Source of the DNA: a bacterium
Lineage (GTDB): Bacteria; Hydrogenedentota; Hydrogenedentia; Hydrogenedentiales; SLHB01
DNA: 7,289 bases
NCBI GenBank assembly: GCA_024231375.1
Contig: JAAEQP010001786.1
Coordinates: 1-7,289 of the forward strand
Reading direction: 5' to 3'
The notes under the pieces were generated by a model. It saw nothing but the letters and a program-made list of their open reading frames with translations. It was not told the DNA's origin and searched no databases. How positions within the stretch are numbered: the first letter of the stretch is position 1; each line of letters begins with the position of its first letter. This document shows, piece by piece, positions 1-5,271 of the stretch. The translations under genes were made by a program, and so were the position numbers.

Positions 1-144
1 TCGCGGCCCGGATGCTGGTTGAACATCATCCCGGTGGGCGGTCTGATTCTGATACCCGAGTCCAGTTCAGGATGCACCTGCGCGTATCCCGTCCAGACCT
101 CATTCGCCCTGGCGCCAAAGGCGCTGTCGGGTCTGGAAGACTGA
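1..144 (+). CDS. C-terminal end of a PQQ-like beta-propeller (BamB-like) protein, partial
   Basis: Frame 1 is open from the first base to TGA at 142-144 and encodes 47 residues; the start lies upstream of the window. The peptide begins SRPGCWLNIIPVGGLILIPE and continues with a GCTCAYPVQTS stretch. This matches, from memory, a tail common in planctomycete-like PQQ-binding-like beta-propeller proteins: R-x-GC, then a hydrophobic GGL strand, P-E, then GCxC and a final S-x-AL strand. The family has repeated propeller blades and is usually exported. Three cysteines (residues 5, 25 and 27 of the visible part) could form disulfides or bind a metal or haem; that is inference. The next gene starts 50 bases downstream on the same strand, so an operon is likely. 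The reading frame is well supported by its protein-like content; the family name rests on the short tail alone. Confidence 0.65.
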   Translation, partial: SRPGCWLNIIPVGGLILIPESSSGCTCAYPVQTSFALAPKALSGLED

Positions 145-153
145 CGAACACCC

Positions 154-170
154 CGGGGCATCGCGCCCCG
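154..170 (+). other. Small GC-rich hairpin between the first two genes
   Basis: CGGGGC (154-159) and GCCCCG (165-170) form a perfect 6-bp stem with a 5-base loop, 24 bases before ATG 195. No T-run follows, so it is not a typical rho-independent terminator. It could be an mRNA stability or processing element between co-transcribed genes, or chance in GC-rich DNA. Confidence 0.35.
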
Positions 171-181
171 AGAACAACGGC

Positions 182-193
182 AAGAGGGGGGAG
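182..193 (+). promoter_or_regulatory. Purine-rich ribosome binding site deciding start at 195
   Basis: AAGAGGGGGGAG ends one base before ATG 195; its AAGAGG part (182-187) sits 7 bases from the start, a normal spacing. Together with the signal peptide beginning exactly at this ATG, it argues for 195 over the in-frame ATG at 12, which would overlap the preceding gene in a different frame. Confidence 0.6.
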
Positions 194-194
194 C

Positions 195-2279
195 ATGTCG
201 TACCTTGTACGTCGTCTTCTACTCGTGGTCCTGGCGGTCGTCTGCCTGGGCACCGCGGCGATGGCCAGTGAGATTGACGCCCTGTGCGTTGACTTGGCCG
301 GTCAGAACGAAGCCGCTCGCTCCAACGCGCGCCAGATGCTGCCGCGATTCGGCGCGGACGCCGTGGATAAGCTTCTGCCGCTGTTGGGGCATGACGATAT
401 CGCCGTGCGGCGTGTTGCCTACAACGTGCTTGGCGACATAGCCAATCGCGCTGCCGGTCCGGGACGAGCAGCCGAACGGACACGTGTGGCGTCCGCGATT
501 CTCGCCGCCCTCACGCCCGATGCATCCGAAACGGTCAAACTGCAACTGCTGCGGTTGGCGTCGATTGTTGTGCCTGAAGGCATGGATGTGAGTCCGATCG
601 CCGCGCTGCTCAAGGACGCGGACCTGCGGATGAAGGCCCGCAATGCGCTGCAGTCGATCGGCACGGCCGAAGCGTGCCGGGCCGTGTTGGCTGAGATTCC
701 CAATACCGATACCGGCTTCGCATGCGCCCTCCTCGATTCCGCGGGCAAGATGCAGCGGCCCGAATCCATCGGCCCGGTGCTGACGCTCACGCAACACGAC
801 GCGGCGACGGTGCGTGCTTCGGCGGCTCTGGCGCTTGCCTGGACGGGCGAACCCGCGTTGGTCAAGCCGTTCCAGACGGTCTGCGAACGCGCCGACGCGG
901 TCACCCGGTTCGACGCGGTCGACGCGTTGCTTCGGTTGGCGGATGCCATGATGGACAACGGTGGCAACTGGCAGCGCGCTATCGGCACCTACATTCGGGT
1001 CCTTGAATCCGAGCGTGACCCGGTTCTCGCATCAACGGCGTTGATGGGCTTGGGACGTCATGGCGATGAGACGGTGGTTCCTGTCATCGTTGCCGCGGTG
1101 AAACGCGGCGATCCCGATGTCGGCGCGACGGCCGTCATGGCCTTCGAGGCCCTTCGCGGTCCTGCGTGTGTCAGGGCGGTCGCCCAAGCCTATGCGTTGA
1201 TGCCTGAATCGGTTCAGTTGCAGATGATTGGCCTGTTCGGACGTCGCGGCGCACCCGAGTTCATGCCGCATATCTCAGCAGCGCTTGCGTCAGACGAAGC
1301 CGACTACCGGCGCGCCGCGCTCAGCGCGTTGGGTCAAGCCACGACCATCGACGCCCTGCCTGCCTTGGTCCAGGTCGCCGAGACCGGGTCCGAAGAGGAG
1401 CGCGCGCTCGCCCTTCAGGCGGCCATGCGTTTGGCCGGGTCCATGGTCAGCGCAGGCAAGGAAGCCGACGCGGGCCGGGCGTATCTCAAGCTCTTCGAAC
1501 TCGCATCCGACGACGCCGTGCGCGTGAAAGCGCTCCAAGGCCTCGCCCAGTACCCCGTGGCCGAGGCCTACGACGCGGCAAAGGCCGCATTGGACACGCC
1601 AGCCCTGGAACAGGCCGCGCTCAACGTGTTGCCGCAATTGTTTGGGCCTCTTGCGCGGGCTGGGCAGGAAGACAAGGCGCGCGCCGTGTTCGACGACACG
1701 TTGCGGCGGGATTCGTCGCCCCAGCGGCTGGCGGCGTTGGCCGGGCAACTGCAAGGGGCGAATACCAAACTGGACACCACGGCGCTGTTGGGGGTCGTGA
1801 AGACGTGGCGTCTTATCGGTCCTTTCGAATGGGCGAACGACGCCGATTGGGCGCGGTCCCATGTTGGCGAATCGGATGTGGACGTCACCGCGCCTGCCAA
1901 GGACGGCGACGACACGCGCCAATGGAAGACCGTCACCACAGGCGATGCCTTGGGAATGGTGAATCTGATGGGCGAGATTGGGGCGTTCGACAGGGTGTTT
2001 GCCTATGCCTACACCGAATTCGAAGTAGCCGAAGCGATGCCTGCGCAAGTCCGGCTCGGCTCGGACGACGGTAACACGGTCTGGTTGAATGGCGAGAAGG
2101 TGTGGGACAACCCGGTGGATCGCGGCGCGGCGCTTGATCAGGACATTGCCGACGTGCAGTTGAAGGCCGGGGTGAACAAACTCCTGGTCCGCATCAGCCA
2201 GGGCGCGGGCGGCTGGAATTTTTGTTTGCGAGTCACGAAACCTGATGGGACCGCAGTGCCCTTTGCGGTGCGGAAGTGA
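195..2279 (+). CDS. Secreted HEAT-repeat protein with C-terminal beta-sandwich domain
   Basis: The product is 694 residues. Residues 1-24 are a classical signal peptide: MSYLVRR, a hydrophobic core, then AMA before SEID, the likely signal peptidase I site. The cysteine at 17 has no proper lipobox. Residues of about 30-520 are alanine- and leucine-rich helical pairs of HEAT type, for example 44-84 (ending VRRVAYNVLGDIA), 193-220, 275-325 and 353-395; later ones (410-520) look more TPR-like. From about 536 the fold changes: WRLIGPFEW (538-546), then a beta-rich module with LGSDDGNTVWLNGEKVW (621-637) and LKAGVNKLLVRI (656-667). Such a module closes many secreted PVC-type proteins and resembles PA14 or glycosidase sugar-binding sandwiches. 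A scaffold or binding role outside the cytoplasm is inferred; no catalytic motif is visible. It lies 50 bases after the propeller gene, probably in the same operon. Confidence 0.85.
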   Translation: MSYLVRRLLLVVLAVVCLGTAAMASEIDALCVDLAGQNEAARSNARQMLPRFGADAVDKLLPLLGHDDIAVRRVAYNVLGDIANRAAGPGRAAERTRVASAILAALTPDASETVKLQLLRLASIVVPEGMDVSPIAALLKDADLRMKARNALQSIGTAEACRAVLAEIPNTDTGFACALLDSAGKMQRPESIGPVLTLTQHDAATVRASAALALAWTGEPALVKPFQTVCERADAVTRFDAVDALLRLADAMMDNGGNWQRAIGTYIRVLESERDPVLASTALMGLGRHGDETVVPVIVAAVKRGDPDVGATAVMAFEALRGPACVRAVAQAYALMPESVQLQMIGLFGRRGAPEFMPHISAALASDEADYRRAALSALGQATTIDALPALVQVAETGSEEERALALQAAMRLAGSMVSAGKEADAGRAYLKLFELASDDAVRVKALQGLAQYPVAEAYDAAKAALDTPALEQAALNVLPQLFGPLARAGQEDKARAVFDDTLRRDSSPQRLAALAGQLQGANTKLDTTALLGVVKTWRLIGPFEWANDADWARSHVGESDVDVTAPAKDGDDTRQWKTVTTGDALGMVNLMGEIGAFDRVFAYAYTEFEVAEAMPAQVRLGSDDGNTVWLNGEKVWDNPVDRGAALDQDIADVQLKAGVNKLLVRISQGAGGWNFCLRVTKPDGTAVPFAVRK

Positions 2280-2335
2280 CGTGGCAGGGGCGTTGCCTGT
2301 TCTCGCGGAGCGCTGGAGACCTTACGGTCGTGGGA

Positions 2336-2361
2336 TGTGGCTCGGTTGGAGACCGGCCACA
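2336..2361 (+). other. Stem-loop downstream of the HEAT gene
   Basis: TGTGGC (2336-2341) pairs with GCCACA (2356-2361), and inside it CGGT (2343-2346) pairs with ACCG (2352-2355), leaving one bulged T and a 5-base loop. It begins 57 bases after the HEAT stop. No T-run follows, so intrinsic termination is doubtful; a 3'-end stabilising structure or leader structure for the next gene is equally possible. Confidence 0.45.
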
Positions 2362-2378
2362 ACGGAGTGAGAAGTAGC

Positions 2379-2393
2379 CGTCGGATGCCGACG
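2379..2393 (+). other. Second small hairpin in the hydrolase leader
   Basis: CGTCGG (2379-2384) and CCGACG (2388-2393) form a perfect 6-bp stem closed by ATG as a 3-base loop, 16 bases before the Shine-Dalgarno of the hydrolase gene. With the stem-loop at 2336-2361 it accounts for much of the 143-base gap; I see no convincing promoter boxes in the rest. Confidence 0.4.
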
Positions 2394-2409
2394 TCGCCAA
2401 ACTGCATCC

Positions 2410-2415
2410 AAGGAG
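2410..2415 (+). promoter_or_regulatory. Shine-Dalgarno supporting a TTG start
   Basis: AAGGAG lies 7 bases before TTG 2423, ideal spacing. No in-frame ATG or GTG gives a comparable context, and the signal peptide begins at this TTG, so the rare start codon is well supported. A TTG start may hold translation down. Confidence 0.75.
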
Positions 2416-2422
2416 ATATCCA

Positions 2423-4483
2423 TTGAACCGTCGTCGTGTTTTCAGGTGTGCCGGGTTGTTGACGCTTCTCGTTGCCTTCTTCTACGGTTCCGTAACAGCC
2501 CAAGACGCGCCGCGGCCCCGGAAGGTGGCGGTGTTTGGATCGTCCGTGGCCCACGGCTCCGGCGACCATCAGGACAGGGGCGGATACGCCGGGCGGCTTG
2601 GCGAGGTCCTAGCCGAACGCGGCTGGGAATTCGTGAACGTGTCCCGAGGCGGCGACAACACCATCAAGATCGCGCCCCGATTTGAGGCGGACCTGCTTCC
2701 GGTGAAGGCCGGATACGTGGTCATCGGTCTGTCTCTCGCCAACGAAGGCATCTCCAGACAGCCGGACACAGCCCACCGCGACGCCATCTACGAGCAATGG
2801 CGCACCGGCATGCTGGCCCTGATCCAACGCTGCCGGGATGCCGGAATGCGCGTGGTCGTGGGCAACTGCTACGCCAAAGACGCCTTCACGGGCAACCCCG
2901 AGTTGTACGCCTATACCCGCCGCATGAACGTGGAGATCAGCCGGTGGGACGTGCCCAGCATCAACTTCCTCGGCGCCATCGACGACGGCACCGGCAACTG
3001 GGTGCAGCACTTCGCCGCCGACGGAGGACACCCGAACGGCGCGGGTCACCAGGAGATGTTCTACGCCATCGTGCCCAGCCTGTTCGAGGCCATCGAAGCG
3101 GGCAAGCCGATTCCCGTGAAGGCCACGGGAACGCGGTGCGTCCGGGTCGCGGAAGGCCCCGATCTCCCGGCCGCTCTGACGTTCAGGCCCGACGATCCGA
3201 TGCACGCCTTCGCCACGAGTTTCTGGGTCCGGCCCTGGTCCAACGGCATCCTCGCAGGCGTGTCGGGCATGGATGTCGCCGCACGTATGGAAGAAGGCGA
3301 GCGGGGCGGACGAAAGTACAAAGCCGAGATGCTCGAACGCGGCGAGTTGTACGTGACGGCCACACTGGCCCACCAAGATGGCCGGATCGTGTACACCACC
3401 TCACGCGGCGCGGAAGCGCCGGGACCTTTGGCGGCGGACACCGAATGGCATCATGTCGTCGTGTCCCACTGGTGCGCGCGCGGCGTCACCGAGCTGTACG
3501 TGGACGGCGTCCTCGCCGCGACCGTGCCCGAACGCATGGTGCCCAGAACCTTCTACCTCGGCGGTGGCGCTTCACGTGGCGGGGCCGCCCGAGCGGACCT
3601 CAAAGACTGGTGCGTGTACCGGTCGTCGCTGAACCCTGATGCCGTCCAGTTCATCCACGAGGGCAACCTGTTCCAGTCGAGCCTGGAAGTGTACGCGCCG
3701 CTGCAGGATGAAACCTTCACGACCGACAGGAACATTGAGAACTGTGCGCAGAGCATGTCGCGGGTGAAGGTTGAGAATGGCAAGGGGACGGTGTCTGTCC
3801 CCGTGAAGTTGACGCCCCGTGAACGGGCCCATGTTGAGGAGATCCGCGAAGGCTCGCCAAAGCCGTGCTATCTCTTCTGCTTCTCCGAGGGGCCGGAGGG
3901 GATGACACAGATCCGCACAGAGTTTCACTTGGACTATCTCGACGAGATGCAGCCCCTTGTCCGTGACTCTGGAATCAGCCCAAGCCCGGAGGCGCTTCGC
4001 TGGGCAGAGAAGACGGACGAGCCCGAGACAGAGTTGGTCGGACTGGTTGACGGCCGGCGGATAATGCGCATCACGTACCCAAGCGACGGGTTGTACGGGC
4101 GCCAGATCGGGTGCGTCATGCTCGCCGCGGAAGTTGAGCCGGACTCCTGGTGGTTCGCCCCATTCTTCGTTGCAGAGCCGGAAATCTTCAGTGGGAGAGT
4201 GGTCTCCGGCAGGGACATCGCGTCTGGCTATATAGCCACGGTGCGGTACGACGGCTCGGGGATGTTCCGGACGCACTATGTATTCGACCTGCGAACCAAG
4301 CATCCGAAGTACGTCACGAGGGTGGACGCCGGGCGAGTTCGCAGGCACGAATTCGATGCCGAGGTCAAGTATCAGGAGGCTCTGAAGAGCCTTGAAGCCG
4401 AGGAACGACTGTTTAAGGGAATACTGGGCGACGCGCCTGAATCCGACAGTTCCAAGGAGGCCAGTGAAGGAGATGATGAGTAG
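2423..4483 (+). CDS. Secreted SGNH/GDSL hydrolase with LamG-like domain and unassigned C-terminal region
   Basis: The product is 686 residues and starts with TTG. Residues 1-26 are a signal peptide (MNRRR, hydrophobic 10-22, VTA before QDAP). Residues of about 34-225 are an SGNH hydrolase: block I VAVFGSSVAHG with the likely nucleophile Ser41 (GSS in place of GDS), block II SRGGDNT (Gly76/77), block III GLSLANEG (Asn107), and block V DGGHPN giving Asp200 and His203. All four signature blocks are present, so activity as an esterase or deacetylase on a carbohydrate or lipid ester is plausible; the substrate is unknown. Residues of about 235-450 look like a concanavalin A/LamG-type fold, with EWHHVVVSHW (341-350) and ELYVDGVLAATV (357-368). 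Residues of about 450-686 match nothing I recognise and end in a charged helix and an acidic Ser/Glu-rich tail. The HIT gene follows at once. Confidence 0.87.
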   Translation: MNRRRVFRCAGLLTLLVAFFYGSVTAQDAPRPRKVAVFGSSVAHGSGDHQDRGGYAGRLGEVLAERGWEFVNVSRGGDNTIKIAPRFEADLLPVKAGYVVIGLSLANEGISRQPDTAHRDAIYEQWRTGMLALIQRCRDAGMRVVVGNCYAKDAFTGNPELYAYTRRMNVEISRWDVPSINFLGAIDDGTGNWVQHFAADGGHPNGAGHQEMFYAIVPSLFEAIEAGKPIPVKATGTRCVRVAEGPDLPAALTFRPDDPMHAFATSFWVRPWSNGILAGVSGMDVAARMEEGERGGRKYKAEMLERGELYVTATLAHQDGRIVYTTSRGAEAPGPLAADTEWHHVVVSHWCARGVTELYVDGVLAATVPERMVPRTFYLGGGASRGGAARADLKDWCVYRSSLNPDAVQFIHEGNLFQSSLEVYAPLQDETFTTDRNIENCAQSMSRVKVENGKGTVSVPVKLTPRERAHVEEIREGSPKPCYLFCFSEGPEGMTQIRTEFHLDYLDEMQPLVRDSGISPSPEALRWAEKTDEPETELVGLVDGRRIMRITYPSDGLYGRQIGCVMLAAEVEPDSWWFAPFFVAEPEIFSGRVVSGRDIASGYIATVRYDGSGMFRTHYVFDLRTKHPKYVTRVDAGRVRRHEFDAEVKYQEALKSLEAEERLFKGILGDAPESDSSKEASEGDDE

Positions 4484-4494
4484 GGGGATTCCTC

Positions 4495-4502
4495 GGGAAG
4501 AG
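4495..4502 (+). promoter_or_regulatory. Probable ribosome binding site for the HIT gene
   Basis: GGGAAGAG lies 6 bases before ATG 4509. It is a moderate Shine-Dalgarno. A stronger AAGGAGG lies at 4454-4460 within the hydrolase gene and would suit ATG 4473 (12 bases away), giving a 12-residue longer protein beginning MMSRG. Confidence 0.45.
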
Positions 4503-4508
4503 AACAAC

Positions 4509-4985
4509 ATGATCGACTGCCTGTTCTGCAGCGCTTCCTGGGACCCAGAGCCCAATCTTCTGTTGGAGACGCCCCACTGGCAGGTTGTGCTTCACGAGAA
4601 CCAATACTACCTTGGCCGATGCACGGTGGTGCTCAGGCGGCACGTCTCCTCACTCGCTGAGTTGAGCGTGGAAGAGTGGGCAGACCTGAAGGTCATCATC
4701 GGACGCCTGGAGGCGGTTCTGCATGACCTGTTCGAGGCGGAGCCGTTCAATTGGTCATGTCTGATGAATGGCGGCTACCGCGCCAATCCTCCTGAGCCCC
4801 ACGTACACTTCCATCTGTGGCCTCGATACCGCGAACCTGTCCATTTTGGCGGACTCACCTTTGAGGACAGCGAGTTTGGCAGACACTATGACCCCGCAGG
4901 ACGGCGCTCGCTGCCGAAGGAAGTCCATGGAGAACTCGTCACGCTGCTGCGGGAGAGACTGGAATACCGGGGACACAATATTTGA
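4509..4985 (+). CDS. HIT-family (histidine triad) nucleotide-binding protein
   Basis: From ATG 4509 the product is 158 residues, a usual HIT length. It begins MIDCLFC, with a CxxC pair (Cys4, Cys7) that in related HIT proteins helps bind zinc, and carries NGGYRANPPEPHVHFHLWPR, where His98-x-His100-x-His102 is the histidine triad. Family members hydrolyse or transfer nucleotidyl groups through a covalent nucleotidyl-histidine intermediate, in the cytoplasm; the physiological substrate here cannot be told. The open frame runs back to 4392, but the family begins near MIDC. Alternative starts are GTG 4464 and ATG 4473 or 4476, inside the hydrolase gene; AAGGAGG (4454-4460) precedes them, while GGGAAGAG (4495-4502) lies 6 bases before 4509. 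Either choice puts the gene within about 25 bases of the hydrolase stop (4483), so co-transcription is likely. Confidence 0.88.
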   Translation: MIDCLFCSASWDPEPNLLLETPHWQVVLHENQYYLGRCTVVLRRHVSSLAELSVEEWADLKVIIGRLEAVLHDLFEAEPFNWSCLMNGGYRANPPEPHVHFHLWPRYREPVHFGGLTFEDSEFGRHYDPAGRRSLPKEVHGELVTLLRERLEYRGHNI

Positions 4986-5057
4986 TTCTGGTGAGGCCCC
5001 GTTCCGGGCCGATCTTCCGCCGAGGCAGTGCTTCCTCCGGCGTGCGTGTAGCGACGG
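4986..5057. other. Start of the HIT-maeB intergenic region, with one short hairpin
   Basis: Noncoding stretch after the HIT stop. GGCCC (4995-4999) and GGGCC (5006-5010) form a 5-bp stem with a 6-base loop, beginning 10 bases after the stop. No T-run follows it. I see no gene or promoter here. Confidence 0.35.
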
Positions 5058-5143
5058 GGTAGAGGCGCGGCCAAGGGCCGCGGCCGGCTCTGCGGAAGCA
5101 GAGCCCTACCACGGCTTCCCTTCGTGTGGACGCCGCTGTAGGG
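5058..5143. repeat. Dense palindromic intergenic element, candidate dispersed repeat or structured RNA
   Basis: GGTAG (5058-5062) pairs with CTACC (5106-5110) and encloses two perfect hairpins: CGCGGCC/GGCCGCG (5066-5072 with 5076-5082, AAG loop) and GGCTCTGC/GCAGAGCC (5086-5093 with 5098-5105, GGAA tetraloop). The second hairpin abuts the closing stem with no linker, giving a compact three-way junction. A competing stem is possible between CCCTAC (5104-5109) and GTAGGG (5138-5143), extended by CGGC (5112-5115) with GCCG (5132-5135). Another 5-bp palindrome lies at 5156-5168. Such clustering suits a REP- or MITE-like intergenic repeat, or a transcribed structured element. No second copy is in this window, so repeat status is inference. 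Confidence 0.45.
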
Positions 5144-5211
5144 TGTGTCGAGGAACGGCCCCCGGCCGCGACGAGCACGCACCATTTCCGAACCCAACAG
5201 AGAAATAGAAG

Positions 5212-5244
5212 AAGCCGGAGGCGCGATTGTCGCACCTCCGGCTT
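5212..5244 (-). terminator. Strong stem-loop, probable bidirectional terminator between convergent genes
   Basis: AAGCCGGAGG (5212-5221) pairs perfectly with CCTCCGGCTT (5235-5244). The stem continues past a C/A mismatch with GCGA (5223-5226) and TCGC (5230-5233) around a TTG loop. Read on the minus strand it begins 27 bases after the maeB stop and is followed by a pyrimidine-rich, T-rich tract (CTTCTATTTCTCTG). Read on the plus strand it is followed by TTGTCTATTCAGTTT, so it may also end the HIT transcript. Confidence 0.78.
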
Positions 5245-5271
5245 GTCTATTCAGTTTCGGCCGGTTGACCC

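Noticed and set aside
12..194. 61-residue N-terminal extension of the HEAT protein from ATG 12
   Set aside because: It overlaps the real C terminus of the propeller gene in another frame, has no signal-peptide character, and the purine-rich site plus signal peptide both point to ATG 195.
215..257. Possible lipoprotein signal in the HEAT protein (Cys17 after LAVV)
   Set aside because: The residue before Cys is Val, not Gly, Ala or Ser, so the lipobox is poor; the AMA cleavage site at residue 24 explains the N terminus better.
3572..4555. Long minus-strand open frame (327 codons) opposite the hydrolase gene
   Set aside because: It lies antisense to a well-supported gene, its translation has no recognisable domain, and long antisense frames are expected in GC-rich DNA. 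The same holds for 2609-3376 and 1290-2048.
4768..5208. Plus-strand open frame of 146 codons running from the HIT gene into the gap
   Set aside because: Its first half is the HIT gene in another frame and the rest crosses the palindromic element; no start site or protein-like pattern supports it.
4986..5210. CRISPR array or tRNA in the hairpin-rich gap
   Set aside because: There are no regularly spaced direct repeats, and the stems do not fit a tRNA cloverleaf or carry a TTCRA T-loop.
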